From NCBI GenBank assembly GCA_016194905.1, contig JACQAP010000023.1:1-47076 (forward strand): a stretch of 47,076 nucleotides of DNA, written 5' to 3'. Source of the stretch: Betaproteobacteria bacterium (GTDB taxonomy: Bacteria; Pseudomonadota; Gammaproteobacteria; Burkholderiales; JACQAP01). This document shows, in pieces, positions 38,829-46,948 of this stretch. Positions within the stretch are counted from its first letter, which is position 1. Every line of letters begins with the position of its first letter. Made by a program: the position numbers and the translations under genes. The notes beneath the pieces were generated by a model. That model did no database searches and was not told where the DNA came from. It worked only from the letters and a program-made list of their open reading frames with translations.

Positions 38829-39828
38829 CGAATCGCCAAAAATTTCAGTGATCATGCCGGTTTATAACGGCCGCGCGTTTATCGCGCACAGCCTGCCGCC
38901 GCTGATCGACATGCTGCGCCGGGGCGAACTGGTCGAAGTGATTGTAGTGGACGACACTTCCACCGATGACACGGCTGTCATGGCGTCAGGGATGGGCGCC
39001 CGCGTCATGCCGTCGGGCGGTCGTCTGGGTCCCGGCGGAGCGCGCAACCAGGCGGCGGCGCAGGCAAGAGGCGACATACTGTGGTTTGTCGATGCGGATG
39101 TCGTCGTGCATGACGACGCCGCGCGTGAGCTCCAGCGCGCAGTTGCCGAGCCCGGCGTGACCGCGGTGTTCGGCTCCTACGACGACCAGCCGCCAGCGAA
39201 GAACTTCCTTTCCCAATACAAGAACCTGGTACACCATTTCTACCATCATCGAGGCCGCGGCGAAGCATCCACTTTCTGGGCAGGATGCGGCGCGGTGCGC
39301 AAGGAAGCGTTTCTGGCGATAGGCGGATTCGATGTGGTGCGGTATACGCGGCCATCGATTGAAGATATCGAGTTGGGGTACCGGCTGCGCGCCGCAGGCG
39401 GCCGAATCCTACTGTGGCCGGCGTTGCAGGGAACGCATCTGAAAGTATGGCGGTTCCTCAATCTGATCCATACCGAGGTATTCTGCCGTGCTGTTCCCTG
39501 GTCGCGGCTCATGCTGTCCCAGACCGGGTTGGTGAATGACCTCAACGTGGGAACCGCCGAGCGCCTGCGCGCGGTCGTGGCCGGTATTTTTTTTGCAGGG
39601 AGCGCCGCTTCTCTGCATCCTGCAGTTCCCGGGTGGGTTGCGTTGGCCCTGTTCGGCGCGATCGCATTGGCGAATGGCAGCCTGCTGCGCTTGTTCTACC
39701 GCCGCAAGGGGCCTTTGTTCGCCCTGGGTGGATTGTTGTTCCATCAGGTTTACTATTTATACAGCAGCGCCGCATTTGCCTGGTGCTGGCTGGAACACCG
39801 AATAAATAAAATGACAACGGCGGGGTGA
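38824..39828 (+). CDS. GT2 glycosyltransferase with C-terminal membrane helices
   Basis: 334 residues. KISVIMPVYNGRAFI and VIVVDDTSTDDTA form the nucleotide site, and WFVDADVVVHDDA holds the DxD metal motif. WAGCGAVRKEAFLAIGGFD and SIEDIELGYRLRAAG (the ED catalytic base motif) follow. Two or three hydrophobic helices occupy the last 90 residues (about 250-325), as in transferases that work on membrane-linked acceptors. The ATG lies inside the deacetylase stub that begins at 38793. The next gene starts 59 bases downstream. The donor sugar is unknown. Confidence 0.92.
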   Translation: MSESPKISVIMPVYNGRAFIAHSLPPLIDMLRRGELVEVIVVDDTSTDDTAVMASGMGARVMPSGGRLGPGGARNQAAAQARGDILWFVDADVVVHDDAARELQRAVAEPGVTAVFGSYDDQPPAKNFLSQYKNLVHHFYHHRGRGEASTFWAGCGAVRKEAFLAIGGFDVVRYTRPSIEDIELGYRLRAAGGRILLWPALQGTHLKVWRFLNLIHTEVFCRAVPWSRLMLSQTGLVNDLNVGTAERLRAVVAGIFFAGSAASLHPAVPGWVALALFGAIALANGSLLRLFYRRKGPLFALGGLLFHQVYYLYSSAAFAWCWLEHRINKMTTAG

Positions 39829-39887
39829 AGCTTCAAGCACAAATCAGTTCCGAGTCAGACGGACGAACGTAAGGGGAGGGCGGGTCC

Positions 39888-42347
39888 ATGTCTTTGCGCT
39901 TCCAGAATGTCCAGCTATACATGGGACTCTTTGTAATCTCCGCAGCCACGCTCTTACTCGAACTCACGCTCACGAGGATCTTCGACGTCATCTTGTGGGC
40001 TAATCTCGCGTATCTCATCGTGAGTGGCGCGATTTTTGGTTTCGGGCTTGCGGGCATAGTGCTCGTGCTTTGGCCGATGCCAGGTGTCACAACTGACAAA
40101 CTGCTGGCCGCTTCCGCTACGGCGTTTTGCGCCACGGTGCTGCTTCTCATTCCTGCGATCAAGTGGCTTCCCGCCAATCTCAAGGAGGTACCCGATCACC
40201 TGCTCATACAGAGCTTCGCGTTTGGCAGCTTATATTTGTTCCTCCTCCTTCCTTTCTTCGCATCCGGGTTAGTCGTTGTAACGATTGTGACGCGGTACGC
40301 CCGGCACATCCACTATTTGTATTTCTGGGATCTGATCGGGGCAGGACTCGGCTGCCTTGGCATTTTTGTCTTTCCAAGTCTCATTGGGGGAGAGGAGACA
40401 CTACTGGTCGTCGCCGCCGCAGCGGCCCTATCAGTAGCGCTGCTGGCGCGGCGAGGAAGCTGGACGCGGCGAGGGGGAGGCTGGGCAATGGTCGGTCTCG
40501 CCCTCCTTACCATCCTGTTCTCGAATCGCATCGATTTTCCGAGCCTTGTCGGCCGTGGGATCTATCTTAGCGAGACGGGTTCTCGCGTCGAATTTTCTCG
40601 GTGGGATCCCATTTCCAAAATTGAGGTGCTGAGACTGGACAAATCATGGGGCAAGCATATCGCCTACGATGGAGGCTCCCAGGGCTCGATGTTTCGGTCG
40701 TTCGATGGCGATCTGCCGGCGCTCAGACGGAACTACTTTAAGACCGTCGACGGCGAAAATCGATACAACAGTGGTAAGTATGTCGCCTTAGCACACTGGC
40801 TCAAACGTGACGCTGCTCCCCAAGTGCTGGTCATCGGCAGTGCCGGCGGGCAGGAGACCCTAGCCGGGCTCGCGTGGGGGGCAGCGCATCTGGACGCGGT
40901 AGAGATGGTGTGCACCGTCGTCCAGGCTGCTCTGGGACCCTATGCCGACTTCATCGGCCGTATTTTTACCAACCCGCGCGTGACAGTCACTTGCGACGAG
41001 GGACGGAGCTTTCTCCGGCAATCGGACCGCCGATACGACATCATTCAGATACATAGCAACCACACGACTTCGAGCGTGGCCAATGGTTCGGGGGGGGCCA
41101 TGCCGGTCTATCTGCAAACGGTTGAAGCGTACAAGGAGTACCTCTCCCATCTGACGGATGAGGGAATCCTGCAGATTAATTACTTTGTCTATCCGCGGAT
41201 GATTACGACGGCGGCGTACGCTTGGCACGAGCTTTTCCCCGGGAAAGATTTTAGGCGACATCTCGTTATTGTTAGTGGCTATCCAACCATGGATACATTT
41301 CTCGTCAAACGCTCTGAGTGGACGCGGGACGAAATCCAGGCGATTCGACACTTTCTGAGTCCGGAGTTCGCCGATCCGCGCACCTACAAAATTATATATG
41401 CCCCGGGAGAGCCCGAAGCGCGTTCTGTGCCGGATCAGTTCTTCCAGGTTCCGCTGCAGGCAAAGTTTGAAGAAACTCTGCCGTATAAGGTCTCTCCTCC
41501 GACTGACGATCGTCCATTCTTTCGCGATCTTCGTAAGCAGGTCCGACAGCTTCAGGCGGATGAAAAAGGGTATGTACCGCCGGCGACAGTCGAGTTCCTG
41601 AACCTGAGCTTGCGGAAGTTTGTCCTCATGGAGAATCTCTACTTCCCCATGGAGAATCTCCACCTCTATGTGCTCGGAGGCTTGTCCGTTGTCATCTCTA
41701 TCATTTTCGTCTTCGTGCCACTGCTGTGGTTCCGGCGCCGGAGCTTATACGGTGCGGAGACAGTGCCGGCGCTGGTTTACTTCGCCTGTCTTGGCGCCGG
41801 CTTTATTATCGTCGAGCTGGTGTTCATCTCCAAATGTGTACTCTTGATCGGCTCTCCGATCTACTCGATGGCCACCGTGCTGTTCACTCTGTTGGCTTCC
41901 GCTGGCATTGGCAGCTTCTTGTCTGCCCGGCTCGCGAGTAAATGGGGGCGTCGGGCCATTCTGGCTATTCCAGCCTTCGGGCTCATTGCCGTGTTGTTGA
42001 TTTTCGTGTTCCCATTTTTAGGGAATCTCACGCTCGGGATGAGTCAGGTATCCCGGATCTTGCTCGTGTCCACTTTCCTCGTTCCTCTGGGGATACCTCT
42101 TGGCATGCCGTTCCCCCTGGGGATCGCTGCACTCGAGTCCAAGGCGCCGCACCTGATTCCCTGGGCCTGGGGTGTGAATGGGTTTATGACGGTCGTTGGT
42201 TCTCTCGTGGCGGTGATCTGTTCGACCAAGTTCGGGTTCAATGCCACCCTAATTCTTGCCCTCGCCATTTACCTCATTGCGATGGTCAGCTTTGCTGGTC
42301 TCAAGAAGAGCAGCCCCGATTACCGCGGTCCTGATACAGGGCGTTGA
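39888..42347 (+). CDS. Spermidine-synthase-like SAM-fold protein with membrane domains (copy B)
   Basis: 819 residues; GGGAGGGCGGGTCC precedes ATG 39888. It is a full-length paralogue of the protein at 14143-16623. The N-terminal helices begin LFVISAATLLLELTLTRIFD, the central SAM fold has VIGSAGGQETLAGLAWGA, and the C-terminal membrane domain has MPFPLG and PWAWGVNGFMTVVGS. As in copy A, the catalytic-loop position reads YDIIQIHSNHT instead of ending in the polyamine-synthase Asp. A short VLMENLYFPMENLHLY duplication (MENL twice, about 580-588) is seen only here. Base composition is clearly lower in GC than copy A, so the two were not duplicated in place recently. The function is unknown, and spermidine synthesis is unlikely. 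Confidence 0.88.
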   Translation: MSLRFQNVQLYMGLFVISAATLLLELTLTRIFDVILWANLAYLIVSGAIFGFGLAGIVLVLWPMPGVTTDKLLAASATAFCATVLLLIPAIKWLPANLKEVPDHLLIQSFAFGSLYLFLLLPFFASGLVVVTIVTRYARHIHYLYFWDLIGAGLGCLGIFVFPSLIGGEETLLVVAAAAALSVALLARRGSWTRRGGGWAMVGLALLTILFSNRIDFPSLVGRGIYLSETGSRVEFSRWDPISKIEVLRLDKSWGKHIAYDGGSQGSMFRSFDGDLPALRRNYFKTVDGENRYNSGKYVALAHWLKRDAAPQVLVIGSAGGQETLAGLAWGAAHLDAVEMVCTVVQAALGPYADFIGRIFTNPRVTVTCDEGRSFLRQSDRRYDIIQIHSNHTTSSVANGSGGAMPVYLQTVEAYKEYLSHLTDEGILQINYFVYPRMITTAAYAWHELFPGKDFRRHLVIVSGYPTMDTFLVKRSEWTRDEIQAIRHFLSPEFADPRTYKIIYAPGEPEARSVPDQFFQVPLQAKFEETLPYKVSPPTDDRPFFRDLRKQVRQLQADEKGYVPPATVEFLNLSLRKFVLMENLYFPMENLHLYVLGGLSVVISIIFVFVPLLWFRRRSLYGAETVPALVYFACLGAGFIIVELVFISKCVLLIGSPIYSMATVLFTLLASAGIGSFLSARLASKWGRRAILAIPAFGLIAVLLIFVFPFLGNLTLGMSQVSRILLVSTFLVPLGIPLGMPFPLGIAALESKAPHLIPWAWGVNGFMTVVGSLVAVICSTKFGFNATLILALAIYLIAMVSFAGLKKSSPDYRGPDTGR

Positions 42348-42525
42348 AGCCTGCATGGGCCTTGGCCTGGAGATAGCCCCGATAAGCACCGAACATGCGC
42401 TGCATGTGCTCGCCGCGCCGATCGTAGGTGAACTCGTACGCGTAGTACCGCTCAGGCTCCGGCGGACAAAGGCGGGCGCCTTGCCGCGACGAACAGCACT
42501 CCGGTGGGATAAACGAGGCTTCCAC
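42301..42525 (-). pseudogene. Possible gene fragment downstream of the methyltransferase, minus strand
   Basis: A minus-strand frame ends at 42301 and encodes ERYYAYEFTYDRRGEHMQRM, then a tail GAYRGYLQAKAHAGFNALYQ. It overlaps the 3' ends of both flanking genes and has no independent start or ribosome-binding site. The composition looks protein-like, but I do not recognise the family. It may be the tail of a lost gene or a chance frame. Confidence 0.25.
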
Positions 42526-43411
42526 CCCGGGCGTGCACCTGGTGACAGGTCTCGACGAACCGATTCTTCAGTTCGGCCACCACCCGCGGCGTGGCGTTCT
42601 GCAGCCGCGAACGTGCCATGCTGGAGAAGGTGGCCTGAAGCTCCCAGAATTCCTCCGCGGTCTCAATCACGGCCCGGTGTCCCAGCCACCCCACGTGGTC
42701 GACGAGGAATCCCGCACGCCGCACCCGCCCCGGCAGTTCAAGCGGCCCCAGCCCATGGTGCTCTGAGCCGGCTGGTCCTTCCAGACTGCTCCGGGGCAGA
42801 CTCGCGCGCACGAGTCCGTCGAGAAACTCGCAGGCGCGAAGCTGCCTGCCCCGAAGTATGAGAATGCGGTCGAAGATCCGGCGCAAGGCCGCGGCGACAC
42901 CAGCCGGCGACAACCGCGGCGCCCCGCCCCCGACCGCGACCACCAGGCGACCTCCGGCGCGCACGGCCCTGTGCATCTGCGCCAGGGCCGCGTCCGGATT
43001 CGGGAAATGGCGCAGCGCGAAAAGCGACACTGCGGTGTCGAAGGAAACATCGTCGACCTCCAACTGCTCGGCGTCCATGCGGCGGAATTCGACGCGCCCG
43101 GAGAGCTTCGCCAGATCCGCCTTGGCACGCGCGTGCGCGAGCATCCCCTCGGAGAGATCGATGCCGGTTACCCGACCCGATTCCCCGACCCGGTCCGCCG
43201 CATGCAGGGCCATGATGCCGGTCCCGGTTCCGACGTCGAGGACCCGATCGCCCGGTCGGAATTCCGCGAGAAAAGCAATGCGCTCGACATACCTGCCTGA
43301 ATACCGCCCCACAAAACGGTCATAGGGATCCGTCACCGGATCGTAGCTATCCGCATCGGCGTGCTTGACCGCGTCTGCGTCAGCCTGCTTATTCGTCATC
43401 TTATTCGTCAT
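42452..43411 (-). CDS. UbiE/type-11-like SAM-dependent methyltransferase
   Basis: 319 residues from ATG 43411; the frame is open to 43495, so up to 28 more residues are possible. The N-terminus is Asp/Ala/Lys-rich. The SAM fold has RVLDVGTGTGIMALHAADRV (motif I), VTGIDLSEGMLAHARAKA and VSLFALRHFPNPDAALAQ. The C-terminal part (about 190-319) carries an Arg-rich region and a segment VIETAEEFWELQATF. Family members methylate small molecules, quinones or sugars. The gene is oriented against its neighbours, with about 100 bases of debris between its stop and copy B of the spermidine-synthase-like gene. It may be unrelated to the glycan pathway. Confidence 0.85.
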   Translation of the reverse strand: MTNKMTNKQADADAVKHADADSYDPVTDPYDRFVGRYSGRYVERIAFLAEFRPGDRVLDVGTGTGIMALHAADRVGESGRVTGIDLSEGMLAHARAKADLAKLSGRVEFRRMDAEQLEVDDVSFDTAVSLFALRHFPNPDAALAQMHRAVRAGGRLVVAVGGGAPRLSPAGVAAALRRIFDRILILRGRQLRACEFLDGLVRASLPRSSLEGPAGSEHHGLGPLELPGRVRRAGFLVDHVGWLGHRAVIETAEEFWELQATFSSMARSRLQNATPRVVAELKNRFVETCHQVHARGGSLVYPTGVLFVAARRPPLSAGA

Positions 43412-43706
43412 CGGTTCGGATCCAATAAACTTGTTGTAAGTCGCACCGGCATGATTGCAACTTGCCGCATCTTGCGCCTTATCGAACGCACCCATACTAT
43501 TGAAGTACTTCGGAACTGACCCTTTGCAATTGTGGAATACTTCCCCAGCTTAAGTGCCAAGTTTACAAGCCACCCCAAATAATTTCAGGAAAATCGAGAT
43601 GCGACAGCACCAGGATTCAGAGGTTGTCAAAATTCGAAATTTGTCTTCTCGTGCTTCCGGAATAGCACTGCATCGCCATTGCCAAATCGGTTAAGGAGCG
43701 TCATTC
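43412..43706. other. Divergent intergenic region
   Basis: About 295 bases between the methyltransferase (minus) and the heme membrane protein (plus). AT-rich around 43500-43650 and probably promoter-bearing. AAGGAG about 8 bases before ATG 43707 is a clear ribosome-binding site. No other element was recognised. Confidence 0.35.
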
Positions 43707-44348
43707 ATGCAGCGAATCACCCGCCATATAATTTTGTTCCTTGCAAGCGGTGTGACGGGCGCGGCATTTTATCTGGTTCTGGAGACCGACGATCCGATCT
43801 GGTGGCTGAGCATGGCGAGCGCGTACGGCAGCCTTGTTCTGCTTGCGTTGTCTCTGATGATCGGGCCGTGGAATCTGCTGCGCGGCCGCCCCAATCCGAT
43901 ATCCGGCTACCTCCGGCGGGATATCGGCATCTGGGCTGGCGTGCTGGGCGTTGTGCACGTCGTTTTCGGCTTGCAGGTGCATTTTGGTGGAAAGATGTGG
44001 CTGTACTTTCTGCCACCGGGGCTTGCAACTTTCCCCTTTCCATTGCGCATTAGCCAGTGGGTGCCTGTCGGATTGACCAATTATGCGGGGCTCGTGGCGA
44101 CGTTGATCATGCTGCTTCTGCTTTGTCTTTCCAACGACGCTTCGCTGCGAGCGTTCGGCGCAAGCCGCTGGAAATCCCTGCAGCGCTGGAATTATTGGGG
44201 CGCGCTGCTGGTGGTCGCGCATGGAGTGCTTTACCAGATTCTCGAAAAACGCAAGGCGGGCTTTGTCGTGGCGTATGCAGCCATTGTGCTGCTCGTAGTG
44301 GCAATGCAGTCCGCGGGATTCCGAATCTGGAAAAAGAAGGCGCAATGA
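43707..44348 (+). CDS. Ferric-reductase-like / MsrQ-like heme membrane protein
   Basis: 213 residues with about six hydrophobic helices (about 7-24, 36-53, 72-92, 120-142, 158-176 and 185-203). The third helix contains GVLGVVHVVFGLQVHFGG with two His residues about 8 apart, and the fifth contains WNYWGALLVVAHGVLYQ with another. This bis-His pattern suits the b-type heme ligands of ferric-reductase-like (FRD/MsrQ) domains. No flavin- or NAD-binding domain is attached. Its stop overlaps the start of the next gene (ATGA at 44345-44348), a Gfo/Idh/MocA dehydrogenase, so the two are co-translated. It could carry electrons across the inner membrane to or from a sugar oxidation (inference). Confidence 0.8.
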   Translation: MQRITRHIILFLASGVTGAAFYLVLETDDPIWWLSMASAYGSLVLLALSLMIGPWNLLRGRPNPISGYLRRDIGIWAGVLGVVHVVFGLQVHFGGKMWLYFLPPGLATFPFPLRISQWVPVGLTNYAGLVATLIMLLLLCLSNDASLRAFGASRWKSLQRWNYWGALLVVAHGVLYQILEKRKAGFVVAYAAIVLLVVAMQSAGFRIWKKKAQ

Positions 44349-45394
44349 AAAGAAAAATCGCGATTGCCGGGTTGGGCGAAGCCGCCAGGCACATTCATAT
44401 CCCTGCCTATGCAAAATTGGATGATCTGGAAGTGGTCGGGGGGTACGATCCGGCTATCCGGGAAGGCGGATTTGCCTTTCCGCTTTTTTCCTCAATCGAT
44501 GAACTCCTGGACAAGACCTCTCCGGATATTCTTTCGGCAGTGACCCCGACCGCCCACCATTATGAGATCACCCGGAAAGGGCTGCTTGCCGGCTGCCACG
44601 TGCTTTGCGAAAAGCCTTTCATGGCCAGCATGGAGGACGCGAATGAAATAACCGCTCTATCCCGCGAAAAACATCGATGGGTCGTGGTCAACAATCAATA
44701 CCGTTTCATGAACATCCACAGCAGCGCAAAAAAAGTCATCGGCACACCGGAATTCGGCGATCTGCTGTTCATCAGCGCCAACCAGACTTTCCTGGTCTCC
44801 GAAAAAACCGAAGCAGGATGGCGCGGACAGGAAACACGGCGTACTTGCCAGGAATTCGGCATTCATGCGCTTGATCTGTGCCGGTTTTTCTTCGACGAAG
44901 ACCCGGTTTCCGTTTACGCACGCATGCCAAAGGGCGGAAATCCGAATGGCCCGGATTACCTGAATTTGATCCGCCTGGAATTCTCGGGAGACCGCGTCGC
45001 GCATATCAGTCTCGACCGCCTGTGTCGCGGCCCGCACCGCTATTTGGAAATGCGGCTGGACGGCAGCAGCGGTTGCGTCGAGACCAGCATTGGCGGGAAC
45101 ATTGCGCTTTCCGCGGGCGTGCGCGGCGGCTCGCGCAAGCCGTATGTGAATCTCGACGTCACGTTGGGTGGGCGCGCGTTGCTTTATCAGGGCGAAAATG
45201 TCAGGAAGATCGCATCCGATCCGCTGGACCTGTTTGCGCATGGCACCGCCCAGTTGATGCGCGCGTTTCTCGATGCGCTCGATCAAGGCGCCACGCCACC
45301 GTGCAATGCGGATGACAATCGCCGCACTCTGGCGCTGATGCTGGCCGCTTATGATTCGCACGAGCAGAAGAAAACCATTGAGATGCAATACTGA
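44345..45394 (+). CDS. Gfo/Idh/MocA family oxidoreductase (third of three)
   Basis: 349 residues from ATG 44345. KIAIAGLGEAARHIHIPAY is the NAD(P)-binding start, VLCEKPFMASMEDA is the EKP family signature (about 94-107), and FGIHALDLCRFFFDEDPVSV carries the conserved GxHxxD catalytic pair (about 176-190). The C-terminal domain has ALLYQGENVRKI and ends with a helical tail. Co-translation with the heme membrane protein upstream is unusual for this family. It probably oxidises or reduces a nucleotide sugar. The route by which electrons might reach the heme is speculative, because family members normally keep NAD(P) bound and recycle it. Confidence 0.88.
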   Translation: MKRKIAIAGLGEAARHIHIPAYAKLDDLEVVGGYDPAIREGGFAFPLFSSIDELLDKTSPDILSAVTPTAHHYEITRKGLLAGCHVLCEKPFMASMEDANEITALSREKHRWVVVNNQYRFMNIHSSAKKVIGTPEFGDLLFISANQTFLVSEKTEAGWRGQETRRTCQEFGIHALDLCRFFFDEDPVSVYARMPKGGNPNGPDYLNLIRLEFSGDRVAHISLDRLCRGPHRYLEMRLDGSSGCVETSIGGNIALSAGVRGGSRKPYVNLDVTLGGRALLYQGENVRKIASDPLDLFAHGTAQLMRAFLDALDQGATPPCNADDNRRTLALMLAAYDSHEQKKTIEMQY

Positions 45395-45467
45395 ATTTCC
45401 CGCGGGTCACCCAGAATCGTGTGGGGGACTCGCGCTCAACTTTGTTGGACGCGGGTGAGCGAGTCTG

Positions 45468-46829
45468 ATGGGTGAAGGTCGCCAAATCCAAGGCGCGGAT
45501 CCGGAGCCAGCTTGGCTCTTCGGATTGTTCCTGCTTGCACTACTGCTTCGTCTGGCATGCTTCACCGGCATTATTGCGTCCGATGACTTGGGCTATTCCG
45601 GTTACGCGCAGCTTCTTGCCGAGGGGCGTTATGTCCCGGAATATCACCACTTCGCAATCCGCTATGGCCTCATCCTGCCGGTCGGGCTGATTTATGCGCT
45701 GTTTGGGATTAGCGAATGGAGCACGATTGCACTTCCGCTCTTCGCATCGTCGCTCTCGGTGGTGTTGCTGGCACTGATTGGTGCAAGGCTTTTCAGTCTG
45801 CGGGTCGGGCTGATCGCCGGATTGCTCTATGCAACGTTTCCGGGGGAGCTCCGTTATGCCACCGTACTCGTACCGGAAGCGGTGGCCGGATGCTATGTTT
45901 TGCTTGCGGTGCTCGTCCATGTCCGGACGGAGAACAGGGCGCCGGTGGCACTGGGTGCATTGGCCGGCGCCTGCCTTGGGATTGCCTATCTGACCAAGGA
46001 GCCGGCATTGTTTATCGCCCCGGCACTGTTTATCGATGCTGTGCTGCGGCGTCGCTGGCAGCAAGCCTTCGGTATTGTGGTTGGGATCGGCGCGATCATC
46101 GCCTGCGAACACGCCTATTACTTAGTGACGACCGGGGACCTGTTGTTTCGATTGCACGCCCTAGCCTCACACAACAAAATGAACGATACCAATGCCGGGA
46201 GGGTTGCTTTCGATCTCGCATACAGGTTATTCAAATCGTATCCCCGAATGATGTTGGTGCCGGACAAGAATTTCGGCTTGCATTCGTTGGCGACTCTGGT
46301 CTTGTCGGGGGTGGCGTTCTGGTGTTTCCGCAAAGATCGCCGAACATACTTCTTGCTGATTTGGGCGTCCCTCCCTTGGATCTACCTGAACTTCGGCTCG
46401 TCAAGCTTCGCGCATTACATTGTGATTCCAATTGCGCCACGCTATATTGATTTTGCCTATCCTCCGTTGTTCCTTCTCGCCGCCTGGCTGCTGGCCGATT
46501 TGGTGTCGAAGAACATCTGGACAAAGCGGGCCGTTCTGTCGTCTCTGGCGGCGGTCCTGCTGGTTGGGGTGGTCTGCGGCCTGTTGACGCGCGGGACGGG
46601 GTATCGGTCCGATCAGGTCGCCGTGCTCCGGGTCATCGCGGACAAAATTGAACGGGAGGCGCTTGGCTGTGTACGTTTCGACATCAATCCGGGTCAACAA
46701 TCGATATGGCAGAAAACCCTGCGCATCCTTAGCGGGGGCAAGCTTCGGGAGTGCGACGACGGATCGGGCGGTGTGATTATCCGTCAGGACCACCTCGGCT
46801 TTCCTTATGTAGCCCCCAGCCAGCCGTAG
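45468..46829 (+). CDS. ArnT/PMT (GT39/GT83)-like membrane glycosyltransferase
   Basis: 453 residues with about 10-12 helices. The first periplasmic loop after helix I reads ASDDLGYSGYAQLLAEGRYV and contains the acidic Asp-Asp pair typical of lipid-phosphate-sugar-using GT-C enzymes. FHHFAIRYGL-type and PLFASSLSVVLLAL helices follow. A periplasmic region occupies the last 70 residues (about 378-453). Such enzymes move a sugar from an undecaprenyl-phosphate carrier to a periplasmic acceptor. It is the last gene of the region before the XrtA-locus ATPase. A 9-bp perfect hairpin overlaps its stop. Dolichyl-phosphate-mannose-type mannosyltransferase homology is a fair alternative name. Confidence 0.85.
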   Translation: MGEGRQIQGADPEPAWLFGLFLLALLLRLACFTGIIASDDLGYSGYAQLLAEGRYVPEYHHFAIRYGLILPVGLIYALFGISEWSTIALPLFASSLSVVLLALIGARLFSLRVGLIAGLLYATFPGELRYATVLVPEAVAGCYVLLAVLVHVRTENRAPVALGALAGACLGIAYLTKEPALFIAPALFIDAVLRRRWQQAFGIVVGIGAIIACEHAYYLVTTGDLLFRLHALASHNKMNDTNAGRVAFDLAYRLFKSYPRMMLVPDKNFGLHSLATLVLSGVAFWCFRKDRRTYFLLIWASLPWIYLNFGSSSFAHYIVIPIAPRYIDFAYPPLFLLAAWLLADLVSKNIWTKRAVLSSLAAVLLVGVVCGLLTRGTGYRSDQVAVLRVIADKIEREALGCVRFDINPGQQSIWQKTLRILSGGKLRECDDGSGGVIIRQDHLGFPYVAPSQP

Positions 46830-46840
46830 CAGGGGGCTAC
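46809..46840 (+). terminator. Perfect 9-bp stem-loop overlapping the end of the GT-C gene
   Basis: GTAGCCCCC (46809-46817) pairs exactly with GGGGGCTAC (46832-46840), leaving a 14-base loop. The stop codon of the upstream gene is 46827-46829, in the loop. No T-run follows, so it may be a Rho-dependent pause, an mRNA 3' end or a bidirectional terminator rather than an intrinsic terminator. Confidence 0.55.
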
Positions 46841-46857
46841 TATGACCATCGATCGCA

Positions 46858-46948
46858 TTAGCGAATACCTAAGGTGAATTTATAGACGTCGCTGAAGTGG
46901 CGGTCCTGATCCCTTGCCCCAACATTCCAAATGAGGTTTTGACGCGGC
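46858..46948 (-). pseudogene. Possible C-terminal scrap of an outer-membrane beta-barrel protein, minus strand
   Basis: On the minus strand a frame ends at TAA 46858-46860 with the reading NVGARDQDRHFSDVYKFTL and then GIR. Alternating polar and hydrophobic residues up to the terminus resemble a closing beta-strand. In XrtA loci an outer-membrane beta-barrel gene often neighbours the ATPase, though usually on the same strand. There is too little sequence to be sure. It could be a chance frame. Confidence 0.25.
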
